Shown one piece after another: positions 7,580 through 17,300 of a DNA stretch of 64,000 nt; within the stretch, counting starts at the first letter, position 1, and the number at the start of each line of letters is the position of its first letter. The notes under the pieces were generated by a model, which saw nothing but the letters and a program-made list of their open reading frames with translations, was not told the DNA's origin and made no database searches. Both the position numbers and the translations under genes were made by a program. The DNA lies in NCBI RefSeq assembly GCF_024397975.1, contig NZ_CP073745.1:124001-188000 (forward strand). Direction: 5' to 3'. This stretch comes from Bacterioplanoides sp. SCSIO 12839 (GTDB lineage: Bacteria > Pseudomonadota > Gammaproteobacteria > Pseudomonadales > Oceanobacteraceae).

Positions 7580-10423
7580 ATGCTGAAAATACGTCTGTTG
7601 TTACCGGCTATGATCGGCTCTGTTGTGGTGGCCTGTAGTTCGCAGGGCACGATTGGCAGTCTGAATCAGGTTGAAACGGAAGAATTACAAGAAGTTGAAA
7701 TTGATCAGCTCAGTCATCAACAGATCCGTGATCAGTACCAGGAGATTCTTGGTCTGGTCGATGATGACTATATTAAAGAGCAGATCGAACGACGTATTTC
7801 CGGTGTGCATATGCAGGAAAGTGATGCGCGTTCAGCTAACCCGAATAATCCGCCGGCGCAGGGGTATTATCGCAACGCCATCGCCAGCTATCGCGATATT
7901 CTGGAGAAATACCCAAACAGTCCGGACAACGCTGAAGTGTTGTATCAGCTGGCCAAAGCCTATGATATTGAAGGGCAACCGGATAATGCGCTCACCATGA
8001 TGCGCCGCCTGGAAAAGTTCCACCCTGACTATGAGCACATGCCTGAAGTGTATTTCCGTATGGGTGACCTGCACTTTAATGCAGCCCGTTACCCTCAGGC
8101 TGAAAAAGCTTATCGTAAAACAGCACAATATAATAAAGCGTCACTGAATAATAACGCCCACTACATGCTCGCCTGGACCTTATATAAGCAAGGTGCATTT
8201 GATAAATCCCTGGAAGAATTTACCTGGGTGCTGAACGCATTGCACCAGGAAGATGGCAGTACCGCAGAGCTGAATAATGTTGAACAATCGCTGATCGACG
8301 ACACCTTACATAGTATGAGTCTGGCGTTGGTGAATCTGGGGGGCGCAGAAGCCATACGTGATGTCTCACAATTAAAAAACCGTGCCTATGTCTGGCGTCT
8401 GTATGAGCAGTTGGCCGGTTTTTATCTGAAGAAAAATCTCTATTCCGACAGTGCCGCTACCTATCGTGAATTTATTGATCGTTTTCCTATGCGTGAACGT
8501 ACCAGTCGTTTTCATACTGAGTTAATCAGCGTGTACGTTAAAGGCGCATTTCCGAAACTGGTATTGGAAGAGAAGGAAATCTACGCCAACCAATACGGCC
8601 CTGAAAGTGATTATTATGCACGCTTCCCGCAGCTACAGGATGACATTCGTAACGACCTGAAAGGCTATTACGTCGAACTGGCCAGTCATTATCACAGCCA
8701 GGGTCAGCAGGCGTTGGCACAACATAAAAAGAAACCCAAAGAAGCGCATTTATCTGAGCTGGGTGAAAAATCGCTGGTGAGTGCAACAGACTTTTATCAG
8801 CGTTATCTGACCTTATTTGTGGCTGACAAAGCCAACGCCGAAATACGCTTTAAAAAGGCAGAAGCCCAGTTTGAAAACCAGCAATATGGGTTGGCAGCCA
8901 GCGATTATCAGCAGGTGGCTTATGGTTACCCGCAGAGCGCTGATACTCAGGTTGAGTATAAACTCGCCAACAAAGCTGGATATGCCGCTATCGTATCCTA
9001 CCAGGCACATATCGAAACGCTGGAAAATAATAAGGCCAGTCGTGATGATATTAATCAATGGCGTGCTGCATCTTTAGAAAGCATGTTGAAGTTTACCGAA
9101 GTTTTCCATGAGGACGTTCGTTCAACTGCCGTTTTAACCAATGCATCACAAGCGATGTTTGATCTGAAACAATATGAGCGGGCCATTAAGGTTGCCAGTG
9201 GCTTGTTAGAAAATGCTGAAAACTCTAATACCGAGTTGAAAAAAACAGCCTTTGGTATTCTGGCTCAGTCTCGTTTCAGCCTGAAGCAGTATTCTCTGGC
9301 AGCCAGTAACTATCAGGCGCAACGAAAATTGATGAAGCCTGCCAGCAAAGAATATCGTCAGGCGAGTAATAACATTGCGACTTCGGTTTATCAGCATGCT
9401 GAAATATTAAAACAACAACAAAAAATAAACGAAGCAATTCCTCAACTGTTGTCGTTAAAAACACTGGCTCCTGATACCGATACCCGTGTGGTTGCACAAT
9501 ACGATGCGGCCTCGATGTTATTGGCCGATCAGCGCTGGGATGAAGCGATTGCAGAATTACAACAGCTGAAATCGGTTTACCCAAAACATACTTTGTCTGC
9601 AGAGTTTCCACGTAAACTGGCTTTCGCCTATGAAAGCAAAAAAGACTGGCCGCAGTCATTATTGGCATACGAATATCTGTTTAATAACGACCCTGATGCC
9701 GGGGTAAAACAGGAAGCCTTGTTTATTGCCGCAGGGCTGGCGGAAAAAACCGGCGATGATAAAAAAGCCATCTCTTATTATCGTGATTACGCTCACAAGT
9801 ACGAGCAGCCATTCGATAACCGTATGGAAGCACGCTATAAACTCGCCAGTCTTTACGAAAAGCAAAAAGATTATAACCGTCAGTTGTTCTGGTTAAGACG
9901 CATTGTTCAGGCTGATAAAAAAGCCGGAGATCAACGCACCGAACGTAGTCAGTGGTTGGGTGCCTGGGCAAGCACAAAATATGGTGATTATTTTGCCTGG
10001 GAATTCAACCGCCGCAAACTGCGCCTGCCGATTGAGAAAAGTATCGCCCGTAAAAATCAGTTTCTGCAAGATGCGCAAACCTGGTACAGCGGTGCAGCCG
10101 ATTACGGCATTCTGGAATTTACCAGCCAGTCTAACCATACACTGGGCAAGCTCTATCAAAAGTTTGCTGATGAGCTGTTAGCGGCACCCACTCCGGAAAG
10201 TTTGTCGGCAGCCGACAAAGCCCTGTTTACCGAAATATTCCAGCAGCAGTCTGAGCCATTACAACAGTTGTCTCAGGACTACTACATGGCAAATCTTGAA
10301 CTGGCCTGGCAAGGGCATTACAACAACTGGATTCAACAGAGCTTTGACACCATGCGTGAATTATCTCCGTTGCGTTTTGACCGAACCGAACAGGTAGCAC
10401 ACTATGGCGATGAAATCCGTTAA
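7580..10423 (+). CDS. Large TPR lipoprotein of the Glt-like cluster
   Basis: 947 residues. The N-terminus is a lipoprotein signal with lipobox VVAC (Cys19). Nearly the whole length consists of TPR-type helical hairpins, for example NAEVLYQLAKAYDIEGQPDN, MPEVYFRMGDLHFNAARYPQ and AEIRFKKAEAQFENQQYGLA. Position +2 after the Cys is Ser, so sorting to the outer membrane is expected. Large TPR proteins act as periplasmic scaffolds in the Myxococcus Glt machinery, and by analogy this may bridge motor and outer membrane barrels. It overlaps the next gene by 20 bp. Confidence 0.85.
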   Translation: MLKIRLLLPAMIGSVVVACSSQGTIGSLNQVETEELQEVEIDQLSHQQIRDQYQEILGLVDDDYIKEQIERRISGVHMQESDARSANPNNPPAQGYYRNAIASYRDILEKYPNSPDNAEVLYQLAKAYDIEGQPDNALTMMRRLEKFHPDYEHMPEVYFRMGDLHFNAARYPQAEKAYRKTAQYNKASLNNNAHYMLAWTLYKQGAFDKSLEEFTWVLNALHQEDGSTAELNNVEQSLIDDTLHSMSLALVNLGGAEAIRDVSQLKNRAYVWRLYEQLAGFYLKKNLYSDSAATYREFIDRFPMRERTSRFHTELISVYVKGAFPKLVLEEKEIYANQYGPESDYYARFPQLQDDIRNDLKGYYVELASHYHSQGQQALAQHKKKPKEAHLSELGEKSLVSATDFYQRYLTLFVADKANAEIRFKKAEAQFENQQYGLAASDYQQVAYGYPQSADTQVEYKLANKAGYAAIVSYQAHIETLENNKASRDDINQWRAASLESMLKFTEVFHEDVRSTAVLTNASQAMFDLKQYERAIKVASGLLENAENSNTELKKTAFGILAQSRFSLKQYSLAASNYQAQRKLMKPASKEYRQASNNIATSVYQHAEILKQQQKINEAIPQLLSLKTLAPDTDTRVVAQYDAASMLLADQRWDEAIAELQQLKSVYPKHTLSAEFPRKLAFAYESKKDWPQSLLAYEYLFNNDPDAGVKQEALFIAAGLAEKTGDDKKAISYYRDYAHKYEQPFDNRMEARYKLASLYEKQKDYNRQLFWLRRIVQADKKAGDQRTERSQWLGAWASTKYGDYFAWEFNRRKLRLPIEKSIARKNQFLQDAQTWYSGAADYGILEFTSQSNHTLGKLYQKFADELLAAPTPESLSAADKALFTEIFQQQSEPLQQLSQDYYMANLELAWQGHYNNWIQQSFDTMRELSPLRFDRTEQVAHYGDEIR

Positions 10424-11216
10424 TTTAACAGCCAGCTTGCTGGCTTTGTCGATCTCGGCTTGCCTGGCAGGTTGTGCAACCAATCAAACGAAAGAGTCAG
10501 TTGCAGAGCACAACCAAAGTGCCAGTGTGATTAAAGACGAACTGCCTGCAGCCCATAATGGCAAGCTGGAAATTCTTTCAACTGAGGCATCGCTGCCTGT
10601 TCAGCAAAAAGATGCACAAGGTCAGTGGCTGGCGTATTCACCGCAAAAAAATCCGTATCTGTTCAATAAAACTCAGGTTAATAAAGGTTCCGTACTGTTA
10701 TTTCTGGAAGCACAAAAAGCCTGGCGTGCAGAAGACTTCACCACGGTTGAACAAAAGCTCGATGTCATCATTAAAAATGATCAGCAATTGTCCGGCCCCT
10801 GGGTGATGAAAGCACGACTGGTATTGCGTGATCAGCAATATTCAAAGGCAGAGGAATATCTTAAAAAAGCACTCAGCCTGAACGCTAATAATGTCAATGC
10901 GTATACCTTGCTGGCTCAGGTTCAGCGTCTTCAGGGGAATTATTTCAACGCCCAAAACACCCTGGCTAAAGCACTGATGTTATGGCCGGATTTTCCCGAA
11001 GCGCACTATAACCTGGCCATGCTGTATGACGCTTACCTGAATAAAGAAGTGGAAGCGCAGCAACATCTGGAAGCGTATATGTTTCTTGAAAAAGACGTTG
11101 ATCCCCAGGACTTTGCCTGGCTTCAGAATCTGGCTCAGCGCACCGGGGTGAGTGATAGTGATATTGGGCAAAAAACCAGTCCGAGTCGTTTCTTGCAGCA
11201 AGCGGCCACGGAATAA
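10404..11216 (+). CDS. TPR lipoprotein of the Glt-like cluster
   Basis: 270 residues with a lipoprotein signal ending in LAGC (Cys24, then Ala-Thr). About 90 residues of linker follow, then two to three canonical TPRs at about residues 130-230 (SGPWVMKARLVLRDQQYSKA, NAYTLLAQVQRLQGNYFNAQ, FPEAHYNLAMLYDAYLNKEV). In size and layout it resembles the TPR component of Myxococcus-type gliding clusters (AglT/GltE-like), but I cannot assign orthology. The start lies inside the end of the preceding gene (20 bp overlap), indicating coupled translation. Confidence 0.84.
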   Translation: MAMKSVNLTASLLALSISACLAGCATNQTKESVAEHNQSASVIKDELPAAHNGKLEILSTEASLPVQQKDAQGQWLAYSPQKNPYLFNKTQVNKGSVLLFLEAQKAWRAEDFTTVEQKLDVIIKNDQQLSGPWVMKARLVLRDQQYSKAEEYLKKALSLNANNVNAYTLLAQVQRLQGNYFNAQNTLAKALMLWPDFPEAHYNLAMLYDAYLNKEVEAQQHLEAYMFLEKDVDPQDFAWLQNLAQRTGVSDSDIGQKTSPSRFLQQAATE

Positions 11217-11234
11217 TTAAATCAGGTGTCAGGT

Positions 11235-11516
11235 ATGTCCGGAAAAATAATCGTATTGATGATGCTGATGTTGGCTTTTGTGATGCCAGTACAAGCAGAG
11301 GAACCGATAAAACTGGAAAGTAGCTTTGTTGGTGATAAAGAGCAGCCGGCGGTGAGTTATTTTGTGCCCTGGAAAGGGCCAGGTGGTGCCGACAAACTGT
11401 ATCAGAAGCAGGAAGATAAATATGAAAAAAGCATCGACAGCGTTGATCGCGAAGTAATGTTGCGCTCTATGCGTATTTATAACGAAATGAATTTAGAAGG
11501 TCGTAACCCACAATAA
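11235..11516 (+). CDS. Small secreted protein of the Glt-like cluster
   Basis: 93 residues: signal peptide (MSGKIIVLMMLMLAFVMPVQA) and a mature part of about 70 residues, charged, with SYFVPWKGPGGADKLYQKQE in the middle and no Cys. Not a family I recognise. ATG 11235 is preferred because an AGG lies 8 bases before it; an in-frame GTG at 11226 would add three residues. It sits between the TPR lipoprotein and the proton-channel gene, 16 bp before the latter, so it may be an accessory periplasmic subunit of the motor. Confidence 0.72.
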   Translation: MSGKIIVLMMLMLAFVMPVQAEEPIKLESSFVGDKEQPAVSYFVPWKGPGGADKLYQKQEDKYEKSIDSVDREVMLRSMRIYNEMNLEGRNPQ

Positions 11517-11532
11517 GGGTACAGAGGTTTTT

Positions 11533-12201
11533 ATGGAATTTTTCTCAGCCATTGTCACTTTTTTCCAGCAGGGTGGCTTCTTTATTTATCCGATAGCACT
11601 GGTGTTTGCGATAGGTATTGCTATCACCATTGAACGTTGGCGATTTCTGAAGCAGGAAAAGGTCAGAAACCTGAAAGCCTTTGATGATTTCCTGCCGTTA
11701 TTACGCACCGATGATCATGAAAAAATGACCTTGTTTACTCGTGATAATACGGCGCCGGTATCGCGCATGATTGGCTGTGGCCTGGACATGATGAAAGTGA
11801 CAAAAATGCGCGCCGACGTTGAGCAGGCGATGAGCGAAGGCATGATGGAATCTGTGCCACGTCTTGAGCAGCGCACTGGCTACCTGGCGGTATTGGCGAA
11901 TGTGGCAACACTCTTAGGCCTGCTGGGTACCATCATCGGTTTGATCGCTGCGTTTACCGCGGTTGCCAGCGCTGACCCTGCGGAAAAATCCCGTCTGTTA
12001 TCAGAATCGATTTCGGTGGCGATGAATACCACGGCGTTTGGTTTGATTGCGGCCATTCCTCTGCTGGTTTTCCATGCGATTCTGACCAATAAAACCAATG
12101 CCATTATTGGCAGCATTGAAATGGCCGGAGTGAAGTTTCTGAATGTGATGACGCTGAACCGCGCCATTGAAGCGGGTATGCCGAAGTCACAGCTGGGCTG
12201 A
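11533..12201 (+). CDS. MotA/TolQ/ExbB-type proton channel protein
   Basis: 222 residues with three membrane segments (about residues 15-33, 115-145 and 160-185), the TolQ/ExbB topology. The family core motifs are seen: LANVATLLGLLGTIIGLIAAF and, in the third helix, MNTTAFGLIAAIPLLVFHA, with the Thr residues that line the proton path in TolQ/ExbB. It would form the pentameric stator with the two ExbD-type proteins encoded next. Its counterpart in Myxococcus gliding is AglR. No energy-consuming receptor system of the usual TonB kind lies nearby, so it serves the dedicated AgmX-like protein at 13247. Confidence 0.92.
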   Translation: MEFFSAIVTFFQQGGFFIYPIALVFAIGIAITIERWRFLKQEKVRNLKAFDDFLPLLRTDDHEKMTLFTRDNTAPVSRMIGCGLDMMKVTKMRADVEQAMSEGMMESVPRLEQRTGYLAVLANVATLLGLLGTIIGLIAAFTAVASADPAEKSRLLSESISVAMNTTAFGLIAAIPLLVFHAILTNKTNAIIGSIEMAGVKFLNVMTLNRAIEAGMPKSQLG

Positions 12202-12234
12202 ATCGGTCAGGGTTAAGCGCAAGGAGTTAATCCA

Positions 12235-12741
12235 ATGAGCTTTAAAATTAAACGCTCGAATACCGATGCTGCCGATATTGACGTCACCAGTTTTATGAAT
12301 CTGATGATTGTATTGGTGCCTGTGCTATTGATGAGCATGACGTTTACTAAAATCACCGTCATGGAAATCAATCTGCCGGAATTAAACGGCGGCCCGGGAA
12401 CCACATCACTGGATCAGTCTCAGCTTGAAATTCAGGTGCGTGAAAACGGTATGGGTGTGTATTTCCCGGCCGGTACTCTGATCAAAGATATTCCTAAAAA
12501 CGAACAGAGTCAGTATGACTTCCAGACGCTTTCGCTGGTCTTGCGGGAACTGAAAAAACAGGTCAGTGATAAGCGTGATGCCCTGATTATGTTAGGCAAA
12601 GAATTAGAATATCAGACTCTGATCAATACCATGGATACGGTTAAATCGTATCAAACCGTGATTGCTGCGGACCTGGTTGATGTTGAATTATTCCCTGAAA
12701 TATCGCTCGGCGATTTATCGGCGAAACAAAAGGGAAAATAA
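12235..12741 (+). CDS. ExbD/TolR-type protein with Asn at the proton-carrying position
   Basis: 168 residues: short cytoplasmic tail, one membrane helix (about residues 17-38) and a periplasmic domain. Aligned by eye to E. coli TolR (INIVPLLDVLLVLL), the helix reads IDVTSFMNLMIVLV, so the conserved Asp (TolR Asp23) is replaced by Asn22, encoded AAT at 12298-12300. The Asp is essential for proton flow in characterised ExbD/TolR proteins. The next gene encodes a second ExbD that keeps the Asp, so this one is probably a structural partner in a heterodimer. Start ATG 12235 follows AAGGAG. Confidence 0.9.
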   Translation: MSFKIKRSNTDAADIDVTSFMNLMIVLVPVLLMSMTFTKITVMEINLPELNGGPGTTSLDQSQLEIQVRENGMGVYFPAGTLIKDIPKNEQSQYDFQTLSLVLRELKKQVSDKRDALIMLGKELEYQTLINTMDTVKSYQTVIAADLVDVELFPEISLGDLSAKQKGK

Positions 12742-12743
12742 TC

Positions 12744-13250
12744 ATGCAGGCAACAACCTTTTATAAACGCGAAGAAAAAAAGAAAACCATGGGTCTTAAC
12801 CTGGTTTCCTTGATGGATATTTTTACCATTCTGGTTTTTTTCCTGTTGATGAACAGTGGTGACAGCCAGGAAATTGAAAGTGCAAAATTTATTACCCTGC
12901 CGGATTCTCAGGCGAAAAGTTCGTTCACCAATGACCTGTTAATTACTGTCACCAATAACGATATCCAGATCGATGATGTGCCGGTGGTTTCGATTGATAC
13001 CGTCATCGCTGCGGATGGCAAAGCTGTGGATGAGTTGATGTTAGTGCTGCAGGAGAAAAGCACCGAGCGTGGTGAGTTGTCCGAGTTTGAGAAAAAGAAT
13101 GGGCGTTCAGTCACTATTCTGGGGGATCAGGAAGTCCCTTATGCAATTTTACGCAGTGTGATGGCCAGTTGCTCTCAGGAAAATTTCCGCGATATTGCGC
13201 TGGCCGTTAATCAGGTTGTGGGTGGCGTTGTGCAGGTGGCAAACGAATGA
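12744..13250 (+). CDS. ExbD/TolR-type protein with intact Asp
   Basis: 168 residues with one N-terminal membrane helix and a periplasmic domain. The motif GLNLVSLMDIFTILVFFLLM matches the TolR/ExbD helix, with Asp25 at the proton-binding position. It follows the Asn-variant ExbD by 2 bp and its stop overlaps the start of the AgmX-like gene (ATGA at 13247-13250), so all three should be made together. The two ExbD-type genes behind one ExbB-type gene correspond to AglQ and AglS behind AglR in Myxococcus. This copy is presumably the one that conducts protons. Confidence 0.92.
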   Translation: MQATTFYKREEKKKTMGLNLVSLMDIFTILVFFLLMNSGDSQEIESAKFITLPDSQAKSSFTNDLLITVTNNDIQIDDVPVVSIDTVIAADGKAVDELMLVLQEKSTERGELSEFEKKNGRSVTILGDQEVPYAILRSVMASCSQENFRDIALAVNQVVGGVVQVANE

Positions 13251-14164
13251 CAGAAACAACGGCAAAACCATTGGATCACCTGGCGCTGGATATTGTCCTG
13301 CCATGGCATGAAGATCAGCAACAAACCAGCCGTTATCAAAAGTTGGTGAAGCGTATTGTTATTCCGGTCATGGCTTTTATGCTGGTCATGCCGTTATTGC
13401 CTGATCTCACCGGAGACGTCGAGGTTGAGAAAAAAGTAGTGACTAAGCTGGTTCTTGATCAACCCGAGCCCGAGTTGGTGGAGCAGGTAGCGGAGCCAGA
13501 ACCGGTAAAACCTCAGGCAGTGAAACCAAAACCCAAGCCATCAGATAAAGAACAAAAAGCGGCGGCTCCGCAACAACGGGCAGATCTGCAGGCATTAACT
13601 CAACAATTAACCGCACTGCGCAGTAAAGCCAATACACCCAAGCGCCAGAAAAAAAATGTACTGGTTGCCAAAAGCGGTAAAGTTCAAAAAAGCAGCCGTT
13701 CCCTGTTAGGGCAAAAAAATGCGCTCAGTAGCAGCAGTGGTCTGGCAAGCAGTGAGTTATCCGTTGATGGCCAGGCATTGCAGTTAGGTGGACATGAGTC
13801 TGGCACCATTGATAGCCCGATTATGGCCGTTGATTTGCCAACCGAAAATGAATATTACGAGCCAGAGCAAGAGAGTCGTCGTGACATGCAAAGCATTCGT
13901 CGTACACTCGAGCGCCATAAAGGTTCTGTTTATGCACTGTACACGAAAGCGTTACGACAGAACCCCGAGCTGAATGGACGTTTTATTTTTGAATTTGTGA
14001 TTTTACCGAATGGTGAAGTTGCCAAACTTAAAATAAAAAGCAGTGAACTGGATAACCAGCCGCTGGAGCAAAAGATGCTGGATAAAATACGCCTTATTCA
14101 GTTTGGCCAGCAAAGTGTAATTGCCACCGCTGTGCAATATACCTTCACCTTTGTGCCGTCATAA
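13247..14164 (+). CDS. AgmX/PglI-type TonB-like energy transducer
   Basis: 305 residues with a TonB-like plan: cytoplasmic N-terminus of about 35 residues, a membrane helix (residues 36-52), a Pro/Lys/Glu-rich stretch (PEPVKPQAVKPKPKP), a flexible linker, and a C-terminal alpha/beta domain with YALYTKALRQNPELNGRFIF and EFVILPNGEVAKLKIKSSEL. That C-terminal pattern is the AgmX/PglI domain of Myxococcus gliding proteins (GltJ/GltG), related to TonB. Here, without the large cytoplasmic domains of GltJ, it likely links the ExbB/ExbD motor to periplasmic TPR proteins. It ends the nine-gene operon. Confidence 0.88.
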   Translation: MTETTAKPLDHLALDIVLPWHEDQQQTSRYQKLVKRIVIPVMAFMLVMPLLPDLTGDVEVEKKVVTKLVLDQPEPELVEQVAEPEPVKPQAVKPKPKPSDKEQKAAAPQQRADLQALTQQLTALRSKANTPKRQKKNVLVAKSGKVQKSSRSLLGQKNALSSSSGLASSELSVDGQALQLGGHESGTIDSPIMAVDLPTENEYYEPEQESRRDMQSIRRTLERHKGSVYALYTKALRQNPELNGRFIFEFVILPNGEVAKLKIKSSELDNQPLEQKMLDKIRLIQFGQQSVIATAVQYTFTFVPS

Positions 14165-14174
14165 TTCTACTTAT

Positions 14175-14223
14175 CCAGGGTCTGTTAACAGGCCCTGGCG
14201 TATTGGGTTCGTAAGAATACGCC
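14175..14223. other. Two adjacent hairpins after the motor operon
   Basis: CCAGGG (14175-14180) pairs with CCCTGG (14193-14198), extended inward by CTG/CAG around a TTAA loop. Directly next to it GGCGTATT (14197-14204) pairs with AATACGCC (14216-14223). The two share GG at 14197-14198, so they may be alternative folds. No T-run follows, so this is not a standard terminator. Position suggests 3'-end protection or a partial terminator between the operon and the large lipoprotein gene. Confidence 0.5.
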
Positions 14224-14392
14224 AGATAATTTAAATAGTGTCCTTTTCTGTTCGCCTTTTAATTCTTCGATAAAAACTCTTCAACCTGTGTCACAGTATT
14301 GGAAACAGGTCGGATGATAATATTCAGGGTGCTGTCATTTATTTTTTACTCTGAATGTTGTGCATTGGTAAAAATGCGCCTGGGTTGTTGCT

Positions 14393-17300
14393 GTGAAAAA
14401 ATTAACTCTGCAAAAAACATGGTTGGTTCCTCTGTTACCTGTGGCATTGTCTGCTTGTATGGGTGCCGGTGAAACGGGAGATCAGGAAGCGGTTGCGGCT
14501 AATAATACGCCATTTGCCTACGTGTATCGTGATGGCGAGCCGGTATTCCGTGATGCTTCTCAGCCACAGCAGTATTTTCCCGGGTCGAAACTGATCGTCC
14601 ATAATGCGCTGAATTCTGACGCGGCCCCGGTGGAAATTCTTAATACGCTATTTCCCGATGGCAACTACGATGCAAAAGACCTGACGGTTTCGAATGATGG
14701 AAAATATCTGCTGTTCAGTGCCCGGGCTGAAAAAGGGCAGAGCTGGAATATTTATGAATATGCTTTTGAACAGCAGCAATTACAACGCATTATTCGTGAT
14801 GACGATCGCGCCAATGCAGGTAACGATACTGCCCCGGTATACAGCAACTCCCGTATTATTTTTTCCTCAGACCGTTCCACCACAGACGACGGTACGCATC
14901 TCTACATTATGGAGCGAGATGGCTCCGGTCTGACTCAAATCACCGAAGGCCAGCAACAGGATGTTGATGTGACGGCATTAGGAAGTGGCAATGTTGTGTT
15001 TACTCGCCAGAACGCTGCAGAGCCATCCATGTCGGCAGCACTGGTATCCGGCATGACCGACCCATTCGAGCGCGCCAAACAACCACAGTTAATGAAACTG
15101 AATGCTGACGGACAATCATTACAGCCGTTAACCAATCAGATTTCGTTGCCAACTCAACAATTGTCGGGCCTGGTTCAGGGGCGCGCTGGTCGTTTAATGG
15201 CGTTGTCTGGTACTCAGAATTCTCCGCTTGCCGGTGGTCAGATTATCGAATTTAGCGGCAATAAGAATGCCCCGTCAGCGTCGGCAGACCAAAGCCCGGC
15301 AGCTGAAGTGCAGGCGCAGTATGAAGAGTTACGTGGTCGTTCGCTGACATCGGATAACGCCGAACCGTCATCCAATACCACCAGTACCCTGGGTTGGTAC
15401 AGTGCCTTCTGGCCGTATCGTGATGGTAGCAGCCGCATGTTGGTGAGTTGGTCGCAGTGTTATAAAAATGAAGGTCGTACCGTTCGCTTATGTGAAAACG
15501 GAGAAAATCTGGAGAACGTCGATCCGCGTTATGGCATCTGGGTATTTGATGCCAATGAAAATTCGCGACGCCCGGTACTCCGTGCCAAAGTTGGCCGTAT
15601 TTATAGCGAAGTGGTTTTAGGTTATCCGAACGAAAATAACGGTTTACCGTTTGACGCCTTACCGCCTGGCGAACCCATTCAGCCGCCGGTAACCCCTGAT
15701 CCTGATAAGCCGGATACGGATAAGCCAGGCAGTGGCGATCCAGATACGGATAAGCCAGGCAGTGGTGATCCTGATACGGATAAGCCTGGCAGTGGTGATC
15801 CTGATACGGATAAGCCAGGTGGCGGTGATCCTGATACGGATAAGCCAGGCAGCGGCGATCCTGATACGGATAAACCGGGCAATGGTGACCCTGATACCGA
15901 TAAGCCTGGGAGCGGAGATCCAGATACGGATAAACCAGGAGGCGGCGACCCTGATACCGGTAAGCCAGACACTGGCGATCCGGATACACCAGATACCAAT
16001 GCTTCAGGTCAATCGATTAGTGGTGACTTCACCATTAACGAAGATGACACGCTGGTGTTTGGTTTTGATACCACAAAAATAACCGGCTTTTCTCAACTGA
16101 CCAAGCTGGTGATTACCGATGTGCCTGCAGGGGTGACGCTGGCACCGGCAACGGATTTAGGCGCTGGCCGCTGGCAGGTCAGCGCTGCTCAGTTAGCATC
16201 GCTGAAACTGACACCCATCACACATTCTGCCGATGATCTGGTGTTAAAAACTGAAGCCACGTTTGTGAACACCAATGGCCCTGGTGATGCCGATGATAAA
16301 AGCCGGAGTTACAACGGCAGCCTGAACATTGTGATTTATGCTGTTGCCGACGTGCCGTCGTTAAGCGTAAAACGCCTTGATGGGAGTGAAGGCGATGATG
16401 GCAATGACGGTGATAATAGTAAGAATAAAAAAACCGTTCGTGTCGAAGTCAGTCATCGCCTGAACGACACCGATGGCAGTGAATCTTTCACCAGTATGAA
16501 GGTCAGCGGTTTACCACCGATGGCAATTGTTCAGGATGCCAGTTTGCTGGCTGCTGATAACAGCTGGCAACTTGATGACGTGCTCAGTAACAGCATCACT
16601 ATAGATCTGGCAGCAGACCACATGGAATCTTTTACGCTGACTTTGGTTGCGGCTAACCAGGATATCGATAACGACGATCAGCTTGGCGGCGATGAAAGCG
16701 TCCGCCCGCTGAGTCGTAATCAGATTCAGGCAACGCTCAATATCACCGTTGATGTCGATGAACCCGTTGATGAGGGGGTGGGTATTATTCATCTCCGCTC
16801 TATTTACGCAAAAGGCCTGAATGATCAGAGCGAGCAGGGCATTACAACTCTGGCGAACCCAACGTTATCCCCCATGGTTGATCGCAGCGCCCGTTTTGTT
16901 CGGGTATTGGTTGAACGCAGTGTGGGTAGCGAACAATTTGATATTGCCGGATATGTGCCGGTTCAACCGGATGGCTCTGTGTTGTTTGCCAGCTCTTCCA
17001 CTGCTCGTATGACACTGGAAGTGGTGAATCGATATGGCAAAGCCTTAAATGAAATGGCAGGCAGTGACTACCGCTACCAGAACTTTGCCCGCAGCAACCA
17101 GTACTTCACGGTGCTTGAAGGTGAGGTGCAGCACTATATCGGTTTCAGTGATAACGGCGACCTGGTGCCGATGCAAGACAATACAGGTGCCAATGCCGGA
17201 GCTGCTACGAACCAATGGCCGGGTGTGACCAGCGACTTAACTGCACGAGTGGGTGAAACCATGGCGCAGACTCTGGCACGTCATCAGCCTGATAATAAAC

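Noticed and set aside
15710-15976. CRISPR array, suggested by 30-bp repeats
   Set aside because: The units are adjacent with no spacers, stay in frame and encode a regular peptide inside a large gene; there are no cas genes.
15252-15999. Long antisense reading frames (245 and 106 codons) opposite the repeat region
   Set aside because: They arise from the repeat composition on the opposite strand of a clear lipoprotein gene; the translated products are low complexity and have no start signals.
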